Below are positions 26,645 through 34,103 of a stretch of 64,000 nt of DNA, one piece after another; position 1 is the stretch's first letter, and each line of letters opens with the position of its first letter. The notes beneath the pieces are model-generated. The model did not search any database, had not been told where the DNA came from, and worked only from the letters and a program-made list of their open reading frames with translations. The translations under genes were made by a program, and so were the position numbers. Origin of the DNA: Bradyrhizobium manausense (GTDB lineage: Bacteria > Pseudomonadota > Alphaproteobacteria > Rhizobiales > Xanthobacteraceae); NCBI RefSeq assembly GCF_018130615.1, contig NZ_JAFCKB010000014.1, positions 1 to 64,000 of the forward strand, given 5' to 3'.

Positions 26645-27339
26645 TGCTCGAGGTCAGGGATCTCCACGCCTATTACGGCAAGAGCCACATCCTCCAGGGC
26701 GTCGATCTCGACGTGGCCGCCGGCGAAGTCGTCAGCCTGCTCGGTCGCAACGGCGTTGGCCGCTCCACCACGGTCAAGGCGATCATGGGCGAGGTCGCCC
26801 CGCAAGGCACGATCCGCTTCAAGGGCAAGGACATCGCAGGCCTGCCGAGCTACAAGATCGCGCGCCTTGGGCTCGGCTATGTGCCTGAGCATCGCGATAT
26901 CTTTCCAAGCCTGACGGTGCGCCAGAATCTGCTGCTCGGCATCAAGGATACGCGCCATCCCGGCAAATGGCGGCTTCAGGACATGCTCGACATGTTCCCC
27001 AATCTCGCCGCGCGCGCCGATACGGCCGCGGGCGTGCTGTCCGGCGGCGAGAAGCAGATGCTGACGACATGCCGGACGCTGATGGGCGATCCGGACCTCA
27101 TCATGATCGACGAGCCGACCGAAGGCCTCGCGCCGCTGATCGTGCAGCAGGTCGGCGACCTCATCGCGCGGATCGCGCAGGCGGGCGTCGCCATTCTCCT
27201 CGTCGAGCAGAAACTCTCGATCGCGATGCGCATCTCCAAGCGCGTCTACATCATGGGCCACGGCCGCGTCGTGTTCGAAGGCACGCCGGACGAGCTCAAG
27301 GCCAACGCGGCCGTACGGCAGGAATGGCTCGAAGTCTGA
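26644..27339 (+). CDS. HAAT ABC transporter ATPase (LivF-like) with Arg in Walker A
   Basis: The 231-residue second ATPase has signature LSGGEKQML, Walker B LIMIDEPTEGLAP and a following VEQ switch region. Its Walker A reads GRNGVGRST: the catalytic lysine is replaced by Arg40 (codon CGC at 26761-26763). The start codon overlaps the LivG stop by one base. If Arg cannot support hydrolysis, the LivG-like partner with its intact site would drive the cycle, making this an asymmetric transporter. Confidence 0.85.
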   Translation: MLEVRDLHAYYGKSHILQGVDLDVAAGEVVSLLGRNGVGRSTTVKAIMGEVAPQGTIRFKGKDIAGLPSYKIARLGLGYVPEHRDIFPSLTVRQNLLLGIKDTRHPGKWRLQDMLDMFPNLAARADTAAGVLSGGEKQMLTTCRTLMGDPDLIMIDEPTEGLAPLIVQQVGDLIARIAQAGVAILLVEQKLSIAMRISKRVYIMGHGRVVFEGTPDELKANAAVRQEWLEV

Positions 27340-27347
27340 CGCCGTTG

Positions 27348-27602
27348 TCAGACGGCGAACTGGCGTAAGGCGAGCGCCATCGCCTCGAACGCTATCGCCT
27401 GGCGCCGGCGGACGCCGTCCAGCGCACGAAGTCGATGGCTGCGGTTGATCTTTCCGGCGATTTCGGCTGCCTGGTCATCACCATGAATGTCGTGGCCGTG
27501 ATCGGATCGGCATCCTCGCACGGCGCGTTGGTGAGGACGCGATGGAAATCCTTGTCCGCCGTCCAGTCCGCGCTCGCAGTCACCTGCCCGCCCAAGAACC
27601 AA
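27348..27602 (-). pseudogene. Relic of a PstS-type phosphate-binding protein, C-terminal end
   Basis: On the minus strand, 27392-27600 encodes ADWTADKDFHRVLTNAP, then PITATTFMVM, then QPKSPERSTAAIDFVRW. This matches what I know of the C-terminal region of PstS (ADW..AKDF...TNAPG...PITAT.F.LM.KQPK......DFFKWA). The frame then meets TAG; the following residues resembling the PstS tail (RQAIAFEAM) lie in another frame to a stop at 27348. There is no N-terminal part and no start. It is therefore a frameshifted fragment, probably left by an old duplication or recombination. Confidence 0.5.
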
Positions 27603-27771
27603 GGTCGCGCGCGAAGGTGATCAGGACGGCTGCGAGGATGGCTAGCGAGACTGAGATGGTCAGGCCCTTCGCCAAGCCCTTGGTATGGCTTTCGGGAAAG
27701 ACAACGAAGCCTGTGGTGAGGAGCGCCAGTCCGGCCACTGCCGCGGCAATCTGCGAGAGAGTTGAGGACAC
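27580..27771 (-). CDS. Small two-helix membrane protein (63 aa)
   Basis: This 63-residue frame starts with GTG at 27771, preceded by GGAGGATGAACG, a strong ribosome site. It contains two hydrophobic stretches, IAAAVAGLALLTTGFVVF and LTISVSLAILAAVLITF, joined by a short polar loop with basic residues. I recognise no family. The next 316 bases (27772-28087), up to the L,D-transpeptidase gene, show no other gene and should hold both divergent promoters. Its end overlaps the pstS relic by a few bases. Confidence 0.5.
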   Translation of the reverse strand: MSSTLSQIAAAVAGLALLTTGFVVFPESHTKGLAKGLTISVSLAILAAVLITFARDLGSWAGR

Positions 27772-28087
27772 CCGTTCATCCTCCGATGCGCTGGCGATCG
27801 AGCTTACGGCCACCGTTGCCGGGATATGAAGCAATGCTCTGTGATTCCCGTCACACCCCTGCGGCCCTCCAGGGCGGACCATTCCGCCGCGGCGCGTTCG
27901 CCAGCGCTAGGCCAGGCCCGGCCACGGACCGCCCTTCCGCCCGCGTGGACCGTCGTATATGAGAGTTTCGACGCCGGAACGGACCGAATATTGCCGGAAA
28001 CGGAACAGATGGTGGCTGCGAATTCTTAATCCAAAGATCGCAATCTGATCGATGATCGAAAGTGCGGACAGGCAACCGGGGAATGGC

Positions 28088-29644
28088 ATGAAAGACCTGA
28101 TGACGACGGCGCAATCCAATAGAGCGATGCGGCGTTGGGGGCCTCCGGGAATTGCAATGTTCGCGGCGGCAATTGCGCTGACTGCGCTGACCTCGGGCGC
28201 CATGGCCGCGAAACAGCCGCGGCAGACTGCCGAGGCGGTGGCGCAGCGCGAGGCGGGCGAACCGATCATGGCGATCGTGTCGATCAAGAGCCAACAGGTC
28301 ACGTTCTATGACACCGAGGGCTGGATCCTGCGCGCGCCGGTCTCGACCGGCACGACCGGACGCGAGACGCCTGCCGGCGTCTTCGCGGTCGTCGAGAAGG
28401 ACAAGGACCATCACTCCACCATGTATGACGATGCCTGGATGCCGAACATGCAGCGCATCACCTGGAACGGCATCGCGCTGCATGGCGGACCGCTGCCCGG
28501 CTACGCGGCCTCGCACGGCTGCGTGCGCATGCCGTTCGGTTTCGCCGAGAGCCTGTTCGACAAGACCAATATCGGCATGCGGGTGATCATCTCGCCGAAT
28601 GACGCCGCCCCCGTCGATTTCTCGCATCCCTCGCTGTTCGTGCCCAGCAAGGAGGCTATTTCGGCGGCCCCCGCGCGTGCCGACAGGCTCTCCGCTCAGG
28701 CGGAGGAAGCCACGAGCGCGGCCGATGATGCCAAGAAGGCCGCGACGGCAGCCGCCAAGGATGCTCAATCGCTTCCCGCTTCGTTGCGCAAGCTCGAGCA
28801 GCAGAAGGCCCGCGCCGACGCCGAGAACGCTTATGCCGACAAGCTGGTCGCCAACGCCAAGAACGACCAGGCCAAGGCAAAGGCCGACGAGCTGAAGCAG
28901 AAGGCCGCCACCAAGGCCGCGGATGCAGCGACTCAGTTGGACGCCGCCAAGGCCGCGGCACAGCCGAAGCGCGATGCGGTTGCCGCCACCAAGGAAGCGG
29001 CCAAGGTCGCCACGGCCAAGAAGGCCGAGGCCGTCAAGGCTGCGACCGACGCCAAGCTCGCGCTGGAGCCGGTCTCGGTCTACATCAGCCGCTCGACACA
29101 GAAGCTCTATGTTCGGCGCAACACCCACAAGCCGGCGCCCGATGGCGGCGGCGAGGTGTTCGACACCAGCATCGAGGTTCCCGTCACCATCCGCAATCCG
29201 GACCAGCCGCTCGGCACGCACATCTTCACTGCGATGGCGAAGAACGATACCGGCCTGCGCTGGAGCGTGGTCACGATCGACGATGGCGACAGCGCCAAGG
29301 ACGCGCTCGACCGCGTCACCATCCCGCAGGAGGTGTGGGATCGCATCGGACCCACCGCATTGCCGCGCTCGTCGATCATCATCTCGGATGAGCCGCTGAG
29401 CGCCGAGACCAACTACCGCACCGAGTTCGTCGCTGTCTTGAGCAACCATCCTCAGGGTGGTTTCATCACCCGTAAGCCGACCGCGCCGCCGGTGGAGATG
29501 GCCAGCGACGACGGCTGGGGCGGCAACAATTTCTTCTTCTTTGGGCAGCGCGATCCCATCCCGCAACCCGTCAATCCGCGCCGCCGCAGCGGCCAGTACC
29601 AGTACTATCAACCGGCGCAGCCGATGCAGCGGAGCTTCTGGTAA
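28088..29644 (+). CDS. L,D-transpeptidase with coiled-coil and degenerate second YkuD-like domain
   Basis: The product is 518 residues counted from ATG 28088 (GGGGA just upstream; ATG 28052 is an alternative). After a signal/anchor segment comes a YkuD domain (about 60-170) with catalytic His132 (ALHGG) and Cys145 in SHGCVRM, which cross-links peptidoglycan stem peptides or attaches lipoproteins in the periplasm. Residues about 190-325 are an Ala/Lys/Glu-rich coiled coil. Residues about 330-440 look like a second YkuD fold (VYISRSTQKLYVRR...) but lack the HGC catalytic motif. The C-terminus is Tyr/Gln/Pro-rich. The second domain may bind rather than cut. Confidence 0.82.
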   Translation: MKDLMTTAQSNRAMRRWGPPGIAMFAAAIALTALTSGAMAAKQPRQTAEAVAQREAGEPIMAIVSIKSQQVTFYDTEGWILRAPVSTGTTGRETPAGVFAVVEKDKDHHSTMYDDAWMPNMQRITWNGIALHGGPLPGYAASHGCVRMPFGFAESLFDKTNIGMRVIISPNDAAPVDFSHPSLFVPSKEAISAAPARADRLSAQAEEATSAADDAKKAATAAAKDAQSLPASLRKLEQQKARADAENAYADKLVANAKNDQAKAKADELKQKAATKAADAATQLDAAKAAAQPKRDAVAATKEAAKVATAKKAEAVKAATDAKLALEPVSVYISRSTQKLYVRRNTHKPAPDGGGEVFDTSIEVPVTIRNPDQPLGTHIFTAMAKNDTGLRWSVVTIDDGDSAKDALDRVTIPQEVWDRIGPTALPRSSIIISDEPLSAETNYRTEFVAVLSNHPQGGFITRKPTAPPVEMASDDGWGGNNFFFFGQRDPIPQPVNPRRRSGQYQYYQPAQPMQRSFW

Positions 29645-29705
29645 GGATGAGGCGGGAGCCTAAAGCGGGATGAGTTGTGGTTGAAGCGATGCGCGCCAGA
29701 GGGGC

Positions 29706-29816
29706 ACCTCTCCCGAAGGGAGAGGTCGGATCGCATTGAAAATGCCATCCCGGTGAGGGGTTACAGTCTCACTGATCGCTGCGGCCCCTTACCGGGATTG
29801 CTGAGCAATCCGACCT
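29706..29816. repeat. Composite palindromic intergenic element
   Basis: Three nested or adjacent inverted repeats occur: ACCTCTCCC/GGGAGAGGT (29706-29714 with 29718-29726, loop GAA), ATCCCGGTGAGGGG/CCCCTTACCGGGAT (29747-29760 with 29785-29798, one mismatch) and AGGTCGGAT/ATCCGACCT (29723-29731 with 29808-29816). The architecture of about 110 bases with large palindromes resembles mosaic intergenic elements of rhizobia. It separates convergent genes (transpeptidase and methyltransferase), where it may terminate transcription from both sides. Confidence 0.65.
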
Positions 29817-29839
29817 ATTTGGTCTAGCGGCTCCTGTCG

Positions 29840-30652
29840 CTACGGCCGGGCGGTGATCACCAAAGCCTGAATCTTGGCCTCGACCGGTCCAGTGCCGTGG
29901 CGTTTTCGGATCGCTTGCGCAACGGCGTCGGTCGCAGCCTCGAGCTTGCTTGCATCCCTGGCCTCGATCTCGCCGCGTAGCGGCGTTCCCTGGCAGTACG
30001 CGATCGCCACGTATTCGGCCGAAGGTCCACGGCTCGTCGCTGTCACTGTTTCGATCGATATGTCCCCGAAGCCCGCCCGTTCGAGGTCGGCCTTGATGAC
30101 GGCCTTGTCGTGGTAGCCGTGCGGTGTTCGCGCCATGAACAGCGGCGGATTGTCGGGAAACATCGTGCCGAGCGTGGTCGTCGCGTCATCCGCGAACACA
30201 TTGTCCTCGATGCGGTCCCAGATGCTGAGCAGGTACGTGCCATCAGGCTTCAACACCCGCTTCGCTTCCGCGTAGCCCTTGCTGCGATCCGGAAAGAACA
30301 TGGCGCCGAACTGGCAGCAGACGACGTCGAACGCGGCATCGTCGAAAGGCAGCGTCAGCGCGTCCGCCTGACGCCAGGTCATGCGCGGGTCATCGCCCTG
30401 GCGTTGCTTCGCGACTTCAAGCATCGGCTCGTTGAGGTCGGTCGCGACGAAGCGGACACCGGCAGGCAGCAGCGCCGCCACGGCCCGCGTGACGGCGCCG
30501 GTGCCGGCGGCGATTTCGAGCAGGTCCGAGGGGGAGAGCGCAGCAACGCGCCTGGCAAGGTCGTCGGCATAGACGGAGAAGATCAGCGGAACCAGATATT
30601 CGTCGTAGAGCTTTGGAACCGAGCCCGCGAAAACCTTGTCAGTGCTGGACAT
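29840..30652 (-). CDS. Class I SAM-dependent methyltransferase
   Basis: The 270-residue protein of the Methyltransf_11 type has motif I LLEIAAGTGAVTRAVAA (about 44-60), the acidic VATDLNEPML, and motif VLKPDGTYLLSIWD. It starts at ATG 30652 with GAGG seven bases upstream; the frame is open further up to 30922 but only as a shadow of the VOC gene. The acceptor is unknown; the nearest well-known relatives methylate small molecules (UbiE-like). A 79-base gap separates it from the VOC gene upstream on the same strand, so the two may share a transcript. Confidence 0.8.
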   Translation of the reverse strand: MSSTDKVFAGSVPKLYDEYLVPLIFSVYADDLARRVAALSPSDLLEIAAGTGAVTRAVAALLPAGVRFVATDLNEPMLEVAKQRQGDDPRMTWRQADALTLPFDDAAFDVVCCQFGAMFFPDRSKGYAEAKRVLKPDGTYLLSIWDRIEDNVFADDATTTLGTMFPDNPPLFMARTPHGYHDKAVIKADLERAGFGDISIETVTATSRGPSAEYVAIAYCQGTPLRGEIEARDASKLEAATDAVAQAIRKRHGTGPVEAKIQALVITARP

Positions 30653-30731
30653 GATTGCCTCGCTGAACACTGGAACAGGACGGGCTACGCTACCACGGAT
30701 CGTCGGGGCCGCAACGGCGTGGCTCGTCCTG

Positions 30732-31289
30732 TCATTCAGCAGAGGAAGTCGATGGCTTCGCGTTCCCGACCTCGCGGATCGGCCGCGTGCCGTCCCAGTT
30801 CGCTGCCGCTTGCTGGACCTTTTCGAAGAACGGCCCCTTGGTGCCGCTGATGTCGGAGATCTCGATGATCGTGCCCGGATGGGCCTGCGTGTCGAAATAG
30901 GCAAAGCGTCCCTTGTCGCCACCGATCTGCCCCTCGTGGCCGATCCTGTAGCCGATCCTGATCGCCTTGTCGTAGAGCGCCTGATAGTCGTGGCTCCAAT
31001 AGGACATGTGCTGGAGGCCTTCGTGGCCGGCGTCCAGGAATTCCTTGTACAGCGAGGGTACCTCGTTGCGCTGCTGGATCAACTCGATCTGGAGATCGCC
31101 GGAATTGGCCAGCGCAATGCTCATCTCGACCGCGGAATCCTGGCCGCGATAGCGGAACCAGTCGGTTGTGACGCGGTCCATGTAGTACCAGGGGCCAACG
31201 CCCATCACCTCGATCCAGTGCTTCATCGCGGCCTGGATGTCCCGCACCACATATCCGTTCTGGCGCACCGCGCCGAAGATGCGGCTCAT
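30732..31289 (-). CDS. VOC family (glyoxalase-like) protein
   Basis: The 185-residue protein has one vicinal-oxygen-chelate module pair: IFGAVRQNGYVVRDIQAAMKHW at the start, then GLQHMSYWSHDYQALYDKA and a C-terminal FDTQAHPGTIIEISD with the typical metal-binding His and Glu. Such proteins are metal-dependent dioxygenases, epimerases or lyases acting on small organics. ATG 31289 is preceded by GAGGAGCG. It is transcribed away from the TetR gene, and the operators at 31449-31500 lie between them, so TetR may control it too. Confidence 0.8.
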   Translation of the reverse strand: MSRIFGAVRQNGYVVRDIQAAMKHWIEVMGVGPWYYMDRVTTDWFRYRGQDSAVEMSIALANSGDLQIELIQQRNEVPSLYKEFLDAGHEGLQHMSYWSHDYQALYDKAIRIGYRIGHEGQIGGDKGRFAYFDTQAHPGTIIEISDISGTKGPFFEKVQQAAANWDGTRPIREVGNAKPSTSSAE

Positions 31290-31314
31290 GCCCGCGCTCC
31301 TCTTCTCAGCCTGC

Positions 31315-31413
31315 TCACTTGACTTCGATCCCGGCGTCCTTGGCAACCCGCTTCCAGGCCGTGATGTCGCGCGCATTGATGTCGAGCGGAGTTGAATGCG
31401 GCCCGCTCTTGCA
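31315..31413 (-). pseudogene. Possible C-terminal relic of a Bug/TctC solute-binding protein
   Basis: Minus-strand codons ending at TGA 31315-31317 read LDINARDITAWKRVAKDAGIEVK. This resembles the last helix of tripartite tricarboxylate transporter binding proteins (W..VVK.AGIK..). Only about 30 codons remain, with no start and no upstream homologous region before the TetR operators. The match is short, so the call is tentative; the remnant would fit an earlier organic-acid uptake gene beside this catabolic cluster. Confidence 0.35.
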
Positions 31414-31448
31414 GCGTCGTGCGGCCGCGACCGACGATCGCCATATAA

Positions 31449-31466
31449 GACGAACGATCGTTCGTC
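31449..31466. promoter_or_regulatory. TetR operator, site 1
   Basis: A perfect 18-base palindrome, GACGAACGATCGTTCGTC, 38 bases before the TetR start codon. It shares its core CGAACGATCGTTCG with site 2. Two copies of one palindrome beside a divergent tetR-family gene are the usual layout for autorepression plus control of the neighbouring gene. Confidence 0.75.
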
Positions 31467-31468
31467 TG

Positions 31469-31500
31469 CTTGACTAGCGAACGATCGTTCGTTAGTCAAG
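31469..31500. promoter_or_regulatory. TetR operator, site 2, with embedded TTGACT promoter element
   Basis: A 32-base palindrome with a single mismatched pair, centred on CGAACGATCGTTCG. Its ends supply TTGACT on both strands (31470-31475 on plus), a good -35 hexamer. Counting 17 bases onward puts the -10 region at 31493-31498 and transcription start at about the ATG at 31504, so the tetR mRNA could be leaderless. Repressor binding here would cover the promoter. Confidence 0.7.
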
Positions 31501-31503
31501 CAC

Positions 31504-32199
31504 ATGGCTGTCCACACCTCCAGCGCAGCTGAAGCGGCTGCGCCCACGACGCGCCGTCGCATTCTCGACGAAGCGCTGAATCTGTTCGCGCAGAGCGGCT
31601 ATGGCGGCGCCTCGATGCGCGAGCTCGCGCGCCGCGTCGGCATCCGCGAGAGCAGCCTCTACAATCATTTCTCCGGCAAGGCCGCGATCCTGGAAGCGAT
31701 CGTCAGCGAGCACGGCCCGGCAAGCTCCGCGAGTCGCCTGGAGGAGCCGCGCTACGAGCAGCTCGCGGGCCAGCCCGAAGCGTTCTGTCGGCAGTTTGCG
31801 CGCGATCTGGTCGAGCAATGGTCCGATCCACGCGAGCATCAGTTCCAGAAGGTGATCACTGCCGAGCGCAATCGCGTGCCGGGCATTCGTGCCAAATTCG
31901 CCGACCACTTTTACGCGCGCGAACAGAGCATGATGACCGACTATTTCCGCGGCTTCGCGCGCGCAGGCCTGATCATGACGCCGGACCCGCGCGAGACCGC
32001 GCGGCTGTTCGCGGCGGGCCTCATCTACATCCGCCTCGAGCATTATGTGATGGGCGCGGCGCCGTCGCCGCGGCCGAAGGTGAATGAGGCGATCGACCGC
32101 TATCTCGCCTTCTTCCTGTCGCTGATCGCGGCGGGTGCTGACAACAACAAGAAGAGAAAACCCAAGGGAGAGAACCGTGGCAAGGCTGCCCCTGATTGA
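31504..32199 (+). CDS. TetR/AcrR family transcriptional regulator
   Basis: The 231-residue protein has an N-terminal helix-turn-helix of TetR type (about 17-63: RRRILDEALNLFAQSGYGG, MRELARRVGIRESSLYNHF) and a helical ligand-binding domain. The C-terminus is Lys/Arg-rich. It probably represses itself and the adjoining genes through the twin palindromes just upstream. Its 3' end overlaps the CMD gene by 23 bases, tying regulator and enzymes into one transcript. The inducer is unknown. Confidence 0.88.
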   Translation: MAVHTSSAAEAAAPTTRRRILDEALNLFAQSGYGGASMRELARRVGIRESSLYNHFSGKAAILEAIVSEHGPASSASRLEEPRYEQLAGQPEAFCRQFARDLVEQWSDPREHQFQKVITAERNRVPGIRAKFADHFYAREQSMMTDYFRGFARAGLIMTPDPRETARLFAAGLIYIRLEHYVMGAAPSPRPKVNEAIDRYLAFFLSLIAAGADNNKKRKPKGENRGKAAPD

Positions 32200-32728
32200 T
32201 CCGGACACGACGAGCGGCGACATCCGCGCCTCGTTCGACCGCATGCCGGTCAAGCTCAACATCTTTCGCATGATGGCCCATGCCGAGGCCAACATGATCC
32301 CGGCGATGCGGCTCGGCAATTCGATCCTGCACAAGCAGAAGCTCTCGGCCGTCAACCGCGAGCTCCTGATCCTCCTGGCGGCTCAGCTCGAAGGGGGTGC
32401 CTATGAATGGCGCCAGCACGTGCCGATCGCGCTCGGCGTCGGCTGCACACAGGCCCAGATCGATGCGGTGGGGCGCAGCGACTATGACGCCGCCGCGCTC
32501 AACGAAGCAGAGCGCGCGCTGCTGAAGTTCGGCCGTGAGGTGGTCGAGAATGTCCGCGTCCAAGCGGCCATCTTCGATGCCGCGCGAAACCATTTCAGCG
32601 ACCAGGAAATCGTCGAAGCCATCGTCGCACTCGGCTTCTACATGATGATGGCGCGCGTCACCGAAGCGACCGAAACCGATCTCGATCCCGCGGCCGGCAT
32701 GAAGGTCTATGACGGCGGCAAGAAGTAG
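32177..32728 (+). CDS. Carboxymuconolactone decarboxylase (CMD/AhpD-like) family protein
   Basis: The 183-residue, all-helical CMD-fold protein contains NRELLILLAAQLEGGAYEWRQH and FSDQEIVEAIVALGFYMMMAR. Members are decarboxylases or alkylhydroperoxidases; the AhpD CxxC redox pair is absent, so a peroxidase role is unlikely. GTG 32177 has GGGAGAG upstream and lies inside the end of tetR. It is followed nine bases later by an SDR gene, suggesting a short pathway for an aromatic or cyclic acid. Confidence 0.82.
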   Translation: MARLPLIDPDTTSGDIRASFDRMPVKLNIFRMMAHAEANMIPAMRLGNSILHKQKLSAVNRELLILLAAQLEGGAYEWRQHVPIALGVGCTQAQIDAVGRSDYDAAALNEAERALLKFGREVVENVRVQAAIFDAARNHFSDQEIVEAIVALGFYMMMARVTEATETDLDPAAGMKVYDGGKK

Positions 32729-32737
32729 GCGGCTGAG

Positions 32738-33583
32738 ATGGCGGAGACCGAAATCAAACCGGAGCGCTACGTCCGCCCGCCGAGCGCAGAGTCATTGGGC
32801 GAAGCGCCGGGCAGAGGCCGCCTCAAGGGCCGTCGCATTCTGATCGTCGGCGGCGGCCAGCGCGTGTTCGATGCCGCGACCGACCCCATCGGCAACGGCC
32901 GCGCCATGAGCATTTTGTGTGCGCGGGAGGGTGCAAAAGTCGCAGTGGCCGACCTCAACCGCACTTCCGCGCAGCAGACCGTCAAGCACATCACGAACGA
33001 AGGCGGCGAGGGCTTTGCGATTGCGGCCGACGTCACGAGCGAGGCCGACGTTCAGCGGATGATCGAGGAAGCTCACCGCGCCACGGGCGGTCTTGACGGC
33101 ATGGTGCTGAACATCGGCACCTTCGGCAAGACCGGGCTCGACAATGTCAGCCCGGAGGAGTGGAACAGGATCTACGACGTCAATGTTCGTGGTCCCATGC
33201 TGTGCTGCCGCGCCGCGATGCCAAAATTCGACGATGGCGGCGCCATCGTGTTCATCTCCTCGATCGCGGCGCTGAAGGCCGGATCGCAGATGGCCGTATA
33301 TGATTCCTCGAAAGCCGCGCTCGGTGGCCTGATGCGCAACATCGCCCATCTCGGCGCTCGGCGCGGCATCCGCGCCAATCTCGTCTATCCCGGCCTCGTC
33401 GACACCCCCAACGGCCGTGAGGCCGGCGCCGGTCGTCCCAACCGCGGCAAGGGCCACATCCCCTTCGGCCGCCAGGCGACCGCCTGGGAGGTCGCCTATG
33501 CCGTGCTGTTCTTTCTCTCCGACGAAAGCGTCTACGTCACCGCGCAAACGCTCGCGGTGGATAGCGGCTTGAGCGGGATGTGA
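32738..33583 (+). CDS. Short-chain dehydrogenase/reductase
   Basis: The 281-residue NAD(P)-dependent oxidoreductase has catalytic Ser174/Ser175 (VFISSIAAL), Tyr188 and Lys192 (YDSSK). The coenzyme loop is unusual: the glycine-rich motif is interrupted by an insertion (GGGQRVFDAATDPIGNG), so GxxxGxG is stretched. It is the last gene of the tetR-CMD-SDR operon and ends convergently ten bases from the bufferin operon. Substrate unknown. Confidence 0.86.
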   Translation: MAETEIKPERYVRPPSAESLGEAPGRGRLKGRRILIVGGGQRVFDAATDPIGNGRAMSILCAREGAKVAVADLNRTSAQQTVKHITNEGGEGFAIAADVTSEADVQRMIEEAHRATGGLDGMVLNIGTFGKTGLDNVSPEEWNRIYDVNVRGPMLCCRAAMPKFDDGGAIVFISSIAALKAGSQMAVYDSSKAALGGLMRNIAHLGARRGIRANLVYPGLVDTPNGREAGAGRPNRGKGHIPFGRQATAWEVAYAVLFFLSDESVYVTAQTLAVDSGLSGM

Positions 33584-33593
33584 GCGAACGACA

Positions 33594-34103
33594 CTATCGC
33601 CCGGGCGATACCGCGTGCCCGAGGAGATGATCGAGCGAGACGCGCCCGGGTCCGTAAGCCATGATGCCGAGCGCCATCGACGCCCAGGTGAGATGGATCG
33701 GCCATCCGTCGGGCACCGTGAGCTCGACGATCACCGTCATGAACAACAGTCCGAGCGCTGCGAACCGCGTGCCTAGTCCGAGCACGAGCAGGATTGGAAG
33801 CCCGATCTCGCCTGAGCCCGACAGGAAGGCCATCACCGTCGGAGCCGGAAAATGATACGGCCCGCCAGGCAGATGCAGCATGAATTCGTCACTGAACAGC
33901 GTCACCGCAGTGTCATTCAGTTTGAGGAAGCCGCCCCATTTGAGCATGCCCGAGCGCCAGAACGGCACGGCCAGCGCGACACGCAGCACGAGCTGGGCCA
34001 GGGAGGGCGCGGCAAGCATCTGCACGAGATGATTTGCCTTGTCGATGAGCAGCCCGAGCGGTGGAAGGCCGTTAGCTGCGGTCACGCGTTGGTCCGTGAT
34101 CAT
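33594..34103 (-). CDS. DoxX family membrane protein of the bufferin operon
   Basis: The 169-residue inner-membrane protein has about four helices and the DoxX features LRVALAVPFWRSGMLKWGG and LLVLGLGTRFAALGL. DoxX-like proteins are regular members of operons encoding DUF2282 peptides and MNIO enzymes; they may link peptide maturation or thiol oxidation to the membrane. ATG 34103 overlaps the DUF2063 stop (ATGA) and has GGAGATGCAGG upstream. It is the last gene of the four-gene unit. Confidence 0.85.
   Translation of the reverse strand: MITDQRVTAANGLPPLGLLIDKANHLVQMLAAPSLAQLVLRVALAVPFWRSGMLKWGGFLKLNDTAVTLFSDEFMLHLPGGPYHFPAPTVMAFLSGSGEIGLPILLVLGLGTRFAALGLLFMTVIVELTVPDGWPIHLTWASMALGIMAYGPGRVSLDHLLGHAVSPGR

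Noticed and set aside
30653-30922. N-terminal extension of the methyltransferase by 90 residues
   Set aside because: The added residues are Arg/Ser-rich and are the shadow of the VOC gene; ATG 30652 has its own ribosome site and gives the family's normal start.
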